DNA of 64,000 nucleotides from Varanus komodoensis. Lineage: Eukaryota; Chordata; Lepidosauria; Squamata; Varanidae. Under the pieces are notes generated by a model. It was not told where the DNA came from. It searched no databases and worked only from the letters and a program-made list of their open reading frames with translations. The stretch is from assembly GCF_004798865.1 (NCBI RefSeq), contig NW_025335568.1:53361486-53425485 (forward strand), written 5' to 3'. Below, one piece after another: positions 11,421 through 24,283 of this stretch; position 1 is the stretch's first letter, and each line of letters begins with the position of its first letter. A program made the translations under genes and the position numbers.

Positions 11421-14355
11421 TGTCCTACCAGTCATGCAGAATGCATGTGCTGGGGAGCAGCAGACACAGCTTCCCCCTCAGAGATGCTTGCAGTCTACAC
11501 CTGCATAACATGCCTACAATTCTTGGATTGTGAAGCTCCCAAATTGCTATTGAGTGTGGCTGGGTGTGGATGTGGGTACAGGTGTGGTGTATGTATCGAA
11601 GTAAAAAAATTAATCTGAGAGCATCAACCATCCAATGAAAAATCACACAAGGTGTTTCTACATAACTTGTTGAGTCATGCAATGGTTTGCACCTAGGAGT
11701 AGCATGCTATTAGTTTCACTACTTTGCTATTGTACTATGAAGAGCTTCACCTTTGTTATCTCATTCATCCACAATGTGCGATAAGAGAATGGGGAAGATG
11801 TATTGTGAATAAGTGCCCAATGCATTCCAAATCCAGGGGAACTGAACGCTCAGCACATAGGCTTCTGGCATGTTTAAAAAGTGATCCAGATATGTAAATA
11901 CTCAGCGTTCCTCAGCATTGATGGGCTTTGGCCTCTGCAGAAACATCCAAAGTTATACACAACTATGCTGTGGTATGTTTTACAACTCCCTTCATGAATA
12001 AAGATATGGAAAATATGTTTCATGCTGACAGTTTAAGTTAAGCCAGAGTCCTGTGACCAAGAGCATATGACAGGTTTTGTGTAAGTCTCTATAACTCACT
12101 GGCGAAAGGGGCACTCAAAGACATTTCTGTGTCTCCACAGCCACTTTCCAGAAAGTACCCTCATCTTTCCCCTTGGCTGACCATGGGCCAGGTCAAATTA
12201 CCAAATGCAAATTTTGCCATCTAGTGTAGAGCTGCAGCGGCCTCTCGACATAATATCCTATTTTTCATAATTACTCAGAAAAACTTGTTCTTTAAGGAGC
12301 GAGCGTTGATTGCCGCATCCTCCCAGCACCAGTGGCAAGGAAGAGAGTAAGGGAAAGAAGGCATGAAAGAGTGGTTTCCACTCCGGTGTCCATGGACACC
12401 AAATCAGCCACGCTCCTCTCTTGGTGTCCACCAGCTGCTGCATTGTTTTGTTTTTCTTCTTAAAGCTTTCCCATTTTTAAGGTTGCCTTTAAAAGTGGAA
12501 GGTTGCCACCCTGTAAAGCAAAGTGCTGCCCTCCAGCACCCTCTTTATTTGCGTTCAAAGAGTGCTTTTGCGTTTCAGAGGTGAAATCTGACCTTTTCCT
12601 TGTCTTTGGCTTCTTGGGACACTTAGTTTTCTCTCCATCTCACAAATTTGCTTCTGGGAAATGCATGTTTTGGGCAACCACAGAAACCACTGTATGAATG
12701 AACAAGATCCATAGCTGCCATTTTGTGAGTCTGCCCACAGTCAAGCATATCCATTAATCCGAAAGGGTTGAGCAACCTTAGAATAAGAAGACATTTCTTG
12801 TATCCATCAAAGCTCTGCCACTTCTAGCCAGAGATGAACTGGAGGCTGGGAGAAATTCACAAGCAGGGCATTAAGTTGATGGTTTCCCCTTGGAGCTGCT
12901 CTGGGTGAACTGTAGGCTACAAGTGGGACCTTCAACAAAACTTTGCTGTGTGAAGTGCTCCTGTTCAAGCAAACCATTTTCTGGGGTGCACCGTTTCACC
13001 AGCTCCACTCTAGTTTTTAGTTCAGCCTCGATGTGAGTCAGCTGAAGGTAGTCAGTATGGCAGCCATGCGCTCTGGTATGGCTGCTCATTGTTATAGTAG
13101 GCTGAGTTAAGACGAATAGAGCTATTTAAGTACATGATAATTGTGGCTAGAGTTAAAACTGCCTTAAAATGGAAAGCAGAAGAAAATTTAATCATCGAAG
13201 ACTGGAAAAATAAGTCAGTTGACTATGCAGTAATGGTAAGACTATCTCAACATGTAGAAAGATAATCAGCCAAAATTGCTTGAGGGTGAGTTTTTTATGC
13301 TGATATAACTTTTCTAGGCCAAACCACTGCTTTGCAGATTAAGGATCAATAAGCCAAGCAGCATTATAAAGAATGTATTGCTATGCAAAATTACAGGAAA
13401 GATAACTGAAAGCAGTTCTTATGCTGATTCAAATCTCCTAGGTGGGGAAAACATTCAGCAAACAAAGGCCTTTCAATTAGAGCCTTTGCCTTTCCTGAAG
13501 CACTTTTGTATGGGGTCAGAAATGACCCCAAATGTGGCTAATGCTAGCTGAGGGGTAGGCAGCTTTCTCAGTTACACCCAAAGCTTTCCTATTTCAGGCA
13601 ATGAAATTGATGGGCTATTTAACTAAGCATTCTTGGAGAGCAGATAATTTTTTCAGCAGTATGGATGGAACCAAAAAAAAAGAAAAATCCATAGTATTTT
13701 TCAGAACAAGGGTTTTTTTTTTTTTGTGACAGATATTTGAGTTGGCTCCAGATGCCGCTCTTATGATCAACATGATCCCATGTACATCACCAAAAGCCAC
13801 TGGTATACATGCATAGCATCTATGGCACCTTAGGTCTTCATCATTTCTGTATAAACTTCCAGAAGAGAAAGCAGGAATCTTACATTTCCAGCTAAAGCCA
13901 AATTGCATCCTTACAATATACACAGGCATGCCATTGTCTTCTTTTCTCTCTGCCTTCTCATATAAATTATCTGCATCCTGATGTTATGACCCTGTGCATT
14001 ACCCCACATCTGCTCTGTAATTCTGGGTGTCGGGGGGCAGGAAACAAATACCATCGGGACATCAGGATGTGCTTAATTGTAGATATTTAGCATGTGAGGA
14101 AGGAACTGGACCTGGACAGACATTTTTTTTTTTTTTTTGCTGCAGTTACATGTAGATTCTAACATCTGGCTCAGGCTAAAATGGTTCCTCTGCACATAAC
14201 CAAATACCAAAGAGAATATCCTCTATGGTCTATTTAGACTAGATTGTTAATTATGTGACTTTTCATAAGAATAATCAGCAGAACTGGAAGACACAACAAT
14301 AGGATTACCACTGCTTTTGCTAACCTGATGCCATGCAGACGCACATGCTGTCACT
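11421..14355. other. Unassigned non-coding stretch
   Basis: I see no gene. There are two T runs, at 13713-13725 and 14123-14138, and a patch near 11690 (cctaggagtagcatgctatt) that weakly resembles the palindromic repeat at 9453. The rest is unique-looking, low-CpG DNA. Confidence 0.4.
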
Positions 14356-14442
14356 CCTAGCCTACAAGGCCATTGGTCAGGAATGTTGGGAGTTGTAGTC
14401 CAAAACATCTGAAGGACACCAGGTTGAGGAAGGCTGGGCTAC
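14356..14442. repeat. Palindromic repeat with 'gggagttgtagtcc' core
   Basis: The phrase ttgggagttgtagtccaaaa, followed by catctgaaggacaccaggtt, is one arm and flank of a short interspersed repeat. Its arms read 'ggactacaactccca' in one direction and 'tgggagttgtagtcc' in the other. Related copies lie near 26166, 26491, 35120 and 48548. I recall this pattern from amniote genomes, but I cannot assign its class. Confidence 0.55.
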
Positions 14443-14698
14443 CCATAAGGCTAGAGCCAGCACTGATCAAATTTATGGTTAACCTCCTATCTCTTGGTGG
14501 TGTGAACATGAGAAATGGGTGGAATGACACCCTGTGGGTATTGCGTTTTTGTGCAAAACTGTAATTAGGGAATGTGAATGCAAGGCTGAAAGTCCACAGC
14601 AGGTCCTCAACTTGGGACATGCCAGTTAGGGTATCCGTGTGTTTTCAGGGATGTTGAAAAATCAGCAAAACCTGAGCTCTCCAAAATCCATCTCAGAG

Positions 14699-15241
14699 TG
14701 TCAGGACCTGGGCAATTCCAGGGCTTCTAGCTCTATAATAATAGCACCATCTGCTAGCCCAACACCAGAATAATGACCCTGGCAGTTGCAGGATTAGTCC
14801 CAGGCTCTACTGCAGCTGCCAGGACCTCAATGAACACCACTCCAGAGGCCTGGGGAGAGAGCAATTTAAGAGCAGCCTTTTCCTTCCAGAAACTGTCCCA
14901 ACAATATTTGGTCTCCAGTGTTTTTCAGGCTGCTGCTACATCTTGGATCTTGCCATTTCCTCTGTTCTGCCTCTCCTTGCCTGACCTGGACTGTGCCTTG
15001 TCTTGCTGCTCCAAGGTACCTGCTCCTTGTTGTGCTGTTTTGCTTGTCCTTGATCCCTTGCCTGGGTGACTGCAGTGCCACCTGCCAGATTCCAGCTGGC
15101 TTTGCTTTGTGACCTGCTTTCAGTTCTGACTTTGTGCTGTTTGTGACGCTGACTCTGGACTTGTCCTGCCTTGACTCCTGTTGCCTGGGTCCCGGCACAT
15201 CTGCTTGGTGTCCTGACTTCCATGTCCTGAACCCTGATGCA
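14699..15241 (+). repeat. Possible solo LTR, gypsy-like
   Basis: The block begins tgtcaggacc and ends near a 'tgatgca', giving a TG...CA outline. The interior is a C/T-rich series of 'cctgac', 'ctgcc' and 'cctgg' phrases, typical of gypsy LTRs in fish and reptiles as I recall them. It shares wording with the minus-strand block at 4290-5340. No internal region, second LTR or target duplication was seen, so a solo LTR is only a hypothesis. It looks old and broken. Confidence 0.35.
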
Positions 15242-15339
15242 ATGCTCATTCTGAGTCAGGTCTGTATCAAGTGCATTGATGCATTAACAGATGCATTAAC
15301 AGAAGTATTACTTCTAAAGCATGAGAAGCAGCAGTTTCC

Positions 15340-15873
15340 CTATACTCCTCACTAGTCAGACCTCATCTAGAATATTGTGTCCAGTTTTGGGCACCACGAT
15401 TTAAGAAAGATGCAGGGAAATTAGAAAGGGTCCAGAGGAGGGCAACAAAAATGATCCAGGGTTCGGAAACACTGCCCTATGAGGAGAAACTGAGAGAACT
15501 GGGCATGCTCAGCCTTGAGAATAGAAAGTTGAGGGGGGACATGGCATCACACTATAAGTACCTCAAAGGCTCTCACAAAGAGGAAGGTCAAGATCTCTTC
15601 TTGCTGATGCCAGAGTGTAGGACACAGAATCAATTCCAGGTGCGACAACCCAGATTCAGGCTGGACATCAGGAAAAGCTTCCTCGCTGTCAGAGCAATAC
15701 GCCAGTGGAACCAGCTGTCGGGAGAGGTGGTGGGCTCTCCCACACTGTAGACATTCAAAAAGAAACTGGACAGCCACCTGAGTGGGATGGTGTAACTTGG
15801 TGTCCTGCAACAGCAGGAAGTTGGACCCAATGGCCTTCATGGCCCCTTCCAATTCTACCATTCTGTGATTCTA
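15340..15873 (+). mobile_element. CR1 LINE 3' end (534 bp)
   Basis: This is a clear CR1 fragment covering the end of ORF2 and the 3'UTR. It starts with 'cctcatctagaatattgtgt' (the RT thumb region) and continues through 'ggtccagaggagggcaac', 'gaggagaaactgagagaact' and 'caggctggacatcaggaaaa'. It then runs to 'ttggacccaatggccttcat' and the terminal 'attctgtgattcta'. One frame gives RQPRFRLDIRKSFL, the conserved CR1 C-terminus. It is 5'-truncated, as nearly all CR1 copies are. Its last 55 bases are shared with the 5S-headed SINEs, which ties them to this CR1 lineage. Confidence 0.92.
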
Positions 15874-15889
15874 AGTTACAAGCAGGGGT

Positions 15890-16075
15890 TTTTCTTTTCA
15901 TATTAACATCCATTTGTATCTTGCACGTATTTTTCCAAATGTATGCATCTTTCAAATGTATTCATAGATTAAAGCATATCTCTACACATTTGAAATATAC
16001 TTTTCTTGAAATCTTTGCATGTTTTGGGCTGTGTATCACACTGCAAGCTTGAAAATAAATGGATTTCAACTGCAG
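15890..16075 (+). repeat. Quasi-periodic T-rich repeat (R2), copy 1
   Basis: Phrases such as 'gtatttttcc', 'aaatgtatgcatct' and 'caaatgtattcat' recur every 20 or so bases. They are followed by 'caagcttgaaaataaatgga' and 'tttcaactgcagat'. The right-hand part matches 48115-48155 (acaagcttagaatgtcatgg, ttttagctgcagatt). It is probably a non-autonomous DNA element, but no termini are visible. Confidence 0.4.
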
Positions 16076-18356
16076 ATGGGGGTGGGGTGCAAAGTGGGTA
16101 AAATCCTGTTGAATTACTCTGTACCACCAGGACACTCTGGCTGAAGAAGTGAAGCAAGGTGGTGCCAACACCAAAAAAGAAAAGAAAGAAAAATGAAAAG
16201 AACATCTCAGTACTTCCTCACTGTTCTGAAAGTTTTCCAGCCAGTTTACTCAAGCTATTGCTGACACGTCTGTCTTTTTCCCTAAGGGAAAGGCAACCTG
16301 TACCTTGCCTGCCTCCAAATTGTAAAATTCTGGATCCAGCCATGGAGAAAGCATCTGTCTGGGGGGAAAAACAGATTCCTCTTGCTAGGAGTTACCTCAA
16401 TCCACAGTGCATTCAAAGAAGGGCAGTGAAGAAATGGCATGAGCTGAACTTTCCTGGACATGAGGTTATACTTTGCTTGCACATCGATCCCTTTGCTACT
16501 CTATTGTTTTGACTGAATCAGAGCCTCTGGCTTTCCTGCAGAAGTAATGCACAGACACACACCAGTGCACACACCCTCCCCAGTGGAACCTCCGCACTAG
16601 TTCTATTGTGTTTCGAGGTGCATTTCCTCCTACCCAGGAGGAAATGGCTAAAGCGGCATTTCTCAAGTTAGCTGTGCTCTGCAGATGCAGAAAGCCGCAG
16701 AAAGTTCCCCACCCATTAAAGCTACTTCATTCATGTCTGTGCCTGGTCAGGTTAGATCTGTTTAGTTCCTTAAAAGTGTTTTGGTGATTTTTTAAGAAAG
16801 GGAAGTACCGACTGAGCAACCCCCATGTAGCTTACAGAAGCCAAGTTGAGAAGAGTTATTTAAAAATGGAAGCTGCCTATTCAGCTTGATGCATCTTCCT
16901 CCCCCACCTTCCGTGGGTGCCTTCCAACCACATTGCAACGGGGCCTGTAGTCACATTGGGTTGCGATAGCATGTTGGCCATGCTCAAGCAGCAGCTGCCA
17001 AATGGGAGGCCTCCTTCCTGGAATGCCGGGGTGGCCTGTGCACCCATACAGAGCCCAGCTTCTCCTGTGTGACCAGAGAGGAAGGGGAGCCACAGTGAAC
17101 TTTCTGAGCAGATGATGTTTTGGTACCAATTCATCTTTATTTCTGTCTGGCCAGGTGTCTTGCATCTAAGCCAGGAGCCTGGAGTATTTGTTGTTGAAGA
17201 AAGGATTTTGAAAAAAGGACAGAATTCTTTCCTGCATTCAAAGGAAGGACTTTATATGTGCATGGACACACGGGGAGAACTTCTTTGTGAAACAGGGGAT
17301 CATATGCTAAACAGTAACCATCTCTGTGTGGAGGAATTCTATGCATATCTGTTGATACACACATGATTGAATTTGTTGACCCATCCCTGGAACAACATCT
17401 AGTTTGCGGCTAGAATGGACTTGGATCTAATCTATTTTTTCAATTATTGCCCTTTGCAACCAGCACCTCACAGCTTTGGTGAGGAGGCATTGAGGGGGCA
17501 GCAGGAGCGTTCAGCAGAATGTGTGAACAGCTCCCAACTCACAATTGTAAATAGCTCCTCATCACATTCAACACACGTGGAGCTCATGTGCAACATGTCA
17601 ACGCTGAGCACATGATGCACCAAAGCTTGGGAAGTGGCTCGCCAGATCATGTAGTGTGTGCTTCTGAATGCAACTCTGGCGTTATATATGGCAATTCTCA
17701 CGTTAGGATGGTTTTAAGCCCTGTATATATACAAATGAATTTGTCCCAAATAATTTTAATGTACAGATGGCTAATGGTCAGGAAATTTGGGAGCTGGAAT
17801 TCACACACAGGAGATGGAACAGGTCTTGTTGATTGTCTGGCTCTGATACGAGGGGGTGACTGCGTGCATGTTTGTGGAAAAGGGATTTCAGATGGCATGA
17901 GGGTGGTGGAAGGGCCTTCTGACTCTATCAAGATAGTGGGATGGCCACAACAAAGGGGAAGTGCGTGGCCAAGAAAGAAGGCTAAATCAGTGTGGGCTCA
18001 CTTATCCAAACATACAATTTTAGAAATAATTAATATAATGTAAATAAGCACATACAGGAGGCCATGATGAGTGGCCTGTTTGCCTTGCTCGGTCTGTAGT
18101 CTGACTGCGGTTGCTGGCTAACTTCAAGGCTCAGCTCTTCCTTCTCTTTATCATTGAACTAGCCTTGGATTCTGGCAGCTTTCAAGCGAGCAATACCCTC
18201 TGTAAAAGAGGAGATATGACATCCTACAGAGAGTGATTGCCTGCAGCCATCTATTTTGGTTGAAAGCTGTGATATGTGCGTCAAGGCCTACATCATTAGG
18301 ATTTACTGCCGTTCAGTTCTGAAAGCAAAGCATTTCTATAGCACCTTGTGGCTCCC
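16076..18356. other. Unassigned non-coding stretch
   Basis: No gene or named repeat is seen. Open frames are below about 150 codons and have no recognisable domain. Confidence 0.4.
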
Positions 18357-18470
18357 ATTTTATTTTATTTATTTGGGTATTTTTACCCCATCCAATACAT
18401 TGCAGGTCTCTGGACAGCTTACAAGTCAAAATCCTATAAATACATATAAACCCGAATAATGCAAAACCAT
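18357..18470 (-). mobile_element. L2-type LINE 3' tail
   Basis: An AT-rich left edge (ttttatttatttgggtattt) followed by 'ggacagcttacaagtcaaaa' and aatacatataaa matches the minus-strand L2 3' tail seen at 45409 and 56396. Only the tail is preserved. Confidence 0.5.
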
Positions 18471-18593
18471 TTGCTTTTAGCTGGTTTCTGATATTATTAT
18501 TGGAGTCCTCTAAAACCAGAGTCTTTGGAAAACAACACTTTCAGATCGTTCCTGAAACTGAATTTTGGAAAGTGCTTGCTAACAGCATTTGCT

Positions 18594-19850
18594 GTTCTTG
18601 TTATGTGAAGTTAAATCATCTCCAACTTATGACGATCCTATGAATGAACACTCTCCAAAATGTCCTGTCCTTGGCAGCCCCACTTAACTCTTGGAAACTC
18701 AAGGCTGGAGCTCCCTTTGTGGAATTTATCCATCTCATATTTGGTCTTCCCCTTTGTTCTGCCTTTGACTTTCCCTAGCATGATTGTCTTCTCCAGCGAG
18801 TCTTGCATTCTCATGATACACCCAAAATATGACATCCTCAGTTTTGTCACTTTTGCTCCCAGGACAAGTTCTGGCTGGCTTTGCTCTTGGACCTACTTGC
18901 TTTTCAGTTGCTCCAGAGTATTCAGAAAGGTCTCCTCCAGCACCATGTTTTGAACACATCTATTTCTTTCCTGTCAAATGGCACACCCAGACACATTGAC
19001 TGGGGCTACAATAGTGTGGATGAACTTAGCCTTGGTCTCCAGTGATACATCCTAATACTTGAAGATTTTTCCTCCATTGCTGCCCTTCAGTCTTCTTTGA
19101 ATTTCTTGGCTAGAGTCTCTATTTAAAATTGATAATTGAGCCAAGCTATGCAAAATCTTTCACAAATTCACTTTCTTCAATATTGACAGTAAAGTTCTGT
19201 CTTCTTTATTCATGAGTTTTGAGTTCTCAACGTTCAGCTGCAGTTCCTTTTTTCTTTTCCTTTTCTTCTTTCACTCTCATTAGGAGTTGCTTCCATTCAT
19301 TGCTGCTTTCAGCAATATATCGTACCACCTGCATATTTTAAATTAATTTTAAAATACACAGATGATACTTTTCACTTCTTCCTCTTATTCTAATCCAGCT
19401 TTCCTTATGATATGTTCTACATACAAATTAAAAAGATATAAAAATTACACCTTTGTCTCATTTCTTTGCTTAGGGGAAACCATTTTATTTCTCCATATTC
19501 TGTCCTAACCGTAGCTTCTTGTCCACAACACAGGTTATGCATCAGGACAATCAAGTACTGAACCAGGAATTTCAGAACCAGGCATAGCTTCTTGTGATCC
19601 ATATAGTCAGAAGTTTAGCTGTAGTCTTTAAAGCATAGACTGACATTCTTTGGTGTATTCTGCCAGTCACTGTGTATTCATGATATGATCTCAAGTGCCT
19701 CTCTCTTTCCAAACTCCAAAATCTTGCTCTATATAAGAGCAAAATTATGTGTTGCAGTATCTTGAACATCACTTTGCTAGCATGGGGAATTAGTGTAACT
19801 TTCCTATAATTGCTGCACTCCTTAGCATTTCCTTTCTTGGAGACTGAAAT
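18594..19850 (-). mobile_element. BovB/RTE LINE, 3' segment of a rearranged copy
   Basis: On the minus strand this runs from the middle of the BovB reverse transcriptase to the 3' end. The phrases KKGNAKECSNYRK (an RT motif just upstream of the fingers/palm), then LRSYHEYTVTGRIHQ, then RMQDSLEKTIMLGKVKGR near the C-terminus can be read. The 3' edge at the left has 'ttgttatgtgaagtt' and 'acttatgacgatcctatgaa', the usual BovB end in squamates. Several stops and shifts break the frame. At the right it meets a BovB segment in the opposite orientation. It is clearly inactive and fairly old. Confidence 0.88.
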
Positions 19851-20040
19851 ACCTATTGAACAAATTTGAATAAACCTGGAATAGGTAGGATACCAACAGA
19901 ATTATTTCAAGATGCAAAAATTGAATCAACCCAGATTCTAACAAGTTATGACAACTAATATGGAAAACAAAACAATGGCCTACAGACTGGAAACGTTATA
20001 TATATATATTCCAATCCCCAAGAAAGAAGAAGCTAGCCGC
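19851..20040 (+). mobile_element. BovB/RTE LINE, inverted 5' segment
   Basis: This short plus-strand piece encodes the BovB stretch that lies directly upstream of the neighbouring segment in the intact protein: IPTELFQDAK, then an 'NGLQTGN' remnant of the 'QQWPQDWK' region, then IPIPKK. Its outer (right) end is therefore at the same protein position as the 5' edge of the minus-strand segment, while its inner edge is further upstream. That arrangement is what twin priming produces during LINE insertion. Confidence 0.8.
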
Positions 20041-23000
20041 ACACATTCTTTCTTTACTCCAGGTCATTGTTTCTTGTGCTTCCACGGGAAGTGCCAACAT
20101 TAGCAAATGCATGGGCAGCTTGGGAACCATTTTACATCCTTCACTGTGCCATAGACCTACTGCCATTCAAGGCCGTGGAAAGCCAAAGATGACCACCACA
20201 AAAATGGTGGAGGAATGTAATGGAGGCCAAGAGGGCAGCACATGCTTTTGCTTTCTATTCTACATCTCTCCATTGCTTTGCATGCAGCTGGCAGCAGTTT
20301 CTGATCTGAAAAAGCCCTGCTAAAGGACTGACCTCATGATGTCCTCCTTTCAGGTAAGGAGGCGACTGTACCATAAAAGGCAACACACTCTCACATGTGG
20401 CTTGGCCACCTTATAAGTAAGGCAACCATGTCAACAATGGGCTGAAGCCATGGGAATTTCTCCAAAATTTTCTTCTCCTTTGGATTTATATTTGAAAGTC
20501 AGCACACCGGTAAAAGTCTCCTGTGTATCATCCAAAGTAACTATCCAATGTTTTATTTTTGTATTTTTATTTTTGGAAATGATTAAACCTTAGATTTTAA
20601 AAATAAAATATTACCACTGTCCTATAGTATTGTAATTTTCTAGCTTCTTTATAAGATAGCCAACTAGAGAAGTTTGCGAAAGGTCCTTGTGAGGGTATGC
20701 TCCTAGCTGTAGCTTATGAACATAAGATTTCTGCAGCCCACAAAAAATTAAAAGATACCATCTCTTAGAAGCACAGGTTTTTAAGAAAAGTCTCTTGCTG
20801 TTAGAGAAGGGCTCAGTAGCACAAGATCAGGAAATCCTTTCTTTACAATGGCAACTTTGTAATGGCCACAGATTGAGCCAAAATTACGTTATGACTCACT
20901 TACAAGGCATTTAAACTTTTCTTTCTTTTTCAAAAGTCTGGACTTTGAGTCATGTAGAGCTCAATCAACATTCTTTCAGACAAAAATCTTTATTTTATTT
21001 TATGTTAAACGGCTGATTTTACTCTGTTCAAAATGATGAAGTATAGTAATCTCAGGTTAGCACAAGGCAAACCTTTTTAAATAGGTGTTTTTGGGTGGTA
21101 ATGTCAACTTTTCAATACTGATTTTCCACAAGGCATTAGACCTTGATGAGCAAGTAGAATTTGTGAAGAGCCATACAGAAAGTGTAACCTTGTTGGTACA
21201 ATGTGTACAATATTAAAATGAATCCTGGTAGCTACAATCTGGGTTGAATTCCCATCTCTTGACAAAATGTTTGAACTATTTGCTTCATTATTATTCATTA
21301 TTCAAGGCTGTGCTTCATTATTCAAGGCATTATTCATTATTGGCTTCGTTACTCAAGCAAGGCTTAGATGAGCACTTCAAGCATTCAAAGGCTGTTGCAA
21401 AAGAATTGCGGGGGGGGGGAGGCTTATCTGCGTGCAGATGATCCGGCCTATGGGGGGGTCGAGATGGGGGGGATGCATGGCCCACGCCTCTTGTTCACAA
21501 AAGGGCTCAAGCTTAAATGTACAGGAGCAGATTAAGAATCACCGCCATTGTGCTCTGTTGTTGGAACAGCTTTACCGTGCTTAACATAAACTGTGACATT
21601 GCAAGAAAAGCAATTTGTTCCACAATACTTTGCAAATTTGCTCAGAAAAAAAAGCTAGAAAAGCACTTGTTAAATAACTATTGCATTGTATCTTTTTGTG
21701 TTAAAACATTAATTTGTTCACTGTAAACATGTACAATATAACAGTTTTTGTACCCCTGCTCTGGCATTGCTTCATTCTTTAATATACCAGGAGAAGCTCA
21801 AAAATGGAAGTGGTCTGAGGCCCCTCTTGATAGCTGACCTGCAGATAGACATCTGTGATTATCAAACATGTGGTTTGTATTTGTGGTTTTTCTTTTCTTT
21901 TTCTTCTTTACTTCCCTTGGAAGCTTTCAGGTTTTTATCTAAGTTAATACACAAGGAATTTCAATGGTTACTTTTTGCATTTCTGTTGCTCCAGGTACCA
22001 GTCAAGAGTATTAATAAGTGATTATTCCTTTTAAAACAAATTCAATCCAGGCAACTCTAGCAGATTTCCAGGAATAAGAAAATTCTTCCTATGTATCTCT
22101 AAGAATATTATATCCATTTACAGACATATGATCCTTCAGTTTACAAAAACACTATTCTGATAAGAGTGGGCGAAATGAGTTACCTGCTGGTACTAACGGT
22201 ACAGGCACAGGCCAATCGGTGCTTGCTAAATCAATCCTTCATTTCCCTCAGGGATAATGAATTTTATTTTCCTAGGGAAAGACTGAAAGGAATGGAAACT
22301 TTGCAAATGCAGTTGAACTACAGGTCGCAGCAAGATGGAGCAAAAAGCATGCATATAATGCATGCAGCGCACTAAATATTTTGTTACATGCTAGCCTACA
22401 CATGTGAATCAGGCCATGACGGAGGGTTGACACATGCTATTCAAACTCTTACCTCAGGAGCTTGCTGGCAACAGAATCGTAGCCTCTTCAATCAACTCTG
22501 TTCAGAGTTGGAAGGAAGCCACTGGCAAAACCACCAGTAGGACAAGAGTTTTGCCAAATGTTGACTCACACCATCCCACCATGAAACTAAAGAGGATCGT
22601 TTCACCAGGCTGTCTTGAAGTGGTTTGCTCTGATTCATACTGTCTCAGTGGCCCTTGCACAACAGCTTCAGCTGAACCACTGTAAATCTGGATTGTAAAT
22701 AATGAGCATGTTTCCGCAAGGGTGTGGGTACGGTCACGAAGTAGCAGGGATTACTTTCCTGGGGCTCTCTCTTAGATTCCAGTGGCAGATGACAGTATGT
22801 GAAGGCCTGCTCTTGGATTTCTCTTTCTGCTGGATGGCCAAAACATCCTTTCCTGCAGGCATTTGTTTTATTGGACAGAAAAGTACATTTTTCTCCAGTG
22901 CCTTTCTTTCATCTGCTGGACCTGTTCCTGGTTTTAGTCTATTGTATTTTTCCCTTCTGGCATTCTTTTATATTTTAAGGTTGCCTTTAATTGTTGTTAT

Positions 23001-24283
23001 CTGCCCTTAGTGGTACATAAGTGTTGGAGGAGCAGGAAGCTGAAATCATTCCGATTGTTCTTCTGAGAAAATATCTGCAAAGACTTATTTATACAAGTCA
23101 AAGAATTCAGCTTTTGCCGTACTGAGTCTGTGTTGGTCTGGCAAAGCATTTTGAAGTGTGCACAGAGTCCATTATGCATGTGTCTCATAAATCCTGAGCC
23201 AAACAGCTCCATATTGGACAATCAGCGATCCACTTTAGCCACGTCAAAGAGCTGTGAATAATTACTGGTTGGAATTTCAGGGGAGTAGCATGTCTCAGTT
23301 AGCCTGTCTCAAGCAACTTAACGCAACACGGATGTTGCACCATGCTGCATCCAAAGCAAAAATGATTGCCCACCCCATGTGTTTCCTGATGGTTTAAACC
23401 TGCAGTCTCTTAAAACAGATTTCCTTGGGCAGAAATACAAGGATGAGGACCTCACAGGGTACAGACATAGGTAGAAGGAAAATAATAAAAAGCCAAGAGA
23501 GTAAATTAGTGATAGAGAATTGGATTTGGGAGCAAGCTGTGAGACACAGTGGAATGCTTTTATACTTGGGAAAGCCTATTTCTGATCAGGAAGCTTTTCC
23601 ATGAGTGTTTCAAAGAAGCTTTGATTGACTCATTGAAATTTGTATGGAGCCTAGCTGAAAAACCTGAACGTACTTTTGAGTACTCACCTGATAGCAGGTG
23701 TGGGAAATGGGTGCAGGACTGAGGTGTCTGTCTTTCTGATCTTATGTCTTGATCTTATGGAATTGAACATATTGCTTCATAGTGATCTTACTATTCCTCC
23801 ATTGTATAATCTCCATTGAATCTTCCTCCATTGTATAAATCTCCCTTTACTTGATAAGAAGGTTATGTCTGGCCACTTTGAAATCTGGCCTGACAATTTA
23901 TTCATTCTACTTAAACACGCACATACATATGTGTTTCCCTGTTCCATAGAACATTGCTGTGGTATTGTTCATGCACAATGCTTGCTGTCAATGCTAGCTC
24001 AACAGGATGGTAAAACTCAAGACCGGACAAAGAAAGGATGGTGCCACAAGAGTGTCCTTCCGCTGGGGGAACATGCCACATCTCCTGTTTTACACCAAAA
24101 GAAACAATGCAGTGACATGAGCACAGCAACTCTAGACCTTTGTCATCTTTGTTACACTACAGGCTCATTGAAGGTAACAGTTGCAGGAGGAAAATCCCTT
24201 TTTGGGGTTCAAAGTAAGTAACGGCAGGATAAGCGGGAATGCTCCCAGAGGCAGGAACGTATGAGGAATCTGTTTTTGGGATA
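20041..24283. other. Unassigned non-coding stretch
   Basis: No gene was recognised. There is a G run at about 21411-21420, an 'attattcattattcaagg' patch of short imperfect repeats near 21280-21345, and a 29-bp tandem duplication at 23794-23846. Otherwise I see ordinary AT-leaning sequence. Confidence 0.4.
23794..23846. repeat. 29-bp tandem duplication
   Basis: The phrase ttcctccattgtata starts at 23794 and again at 23823. The two units are nearly identical, apart from one extra base in the second. Confidence 0.85.
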
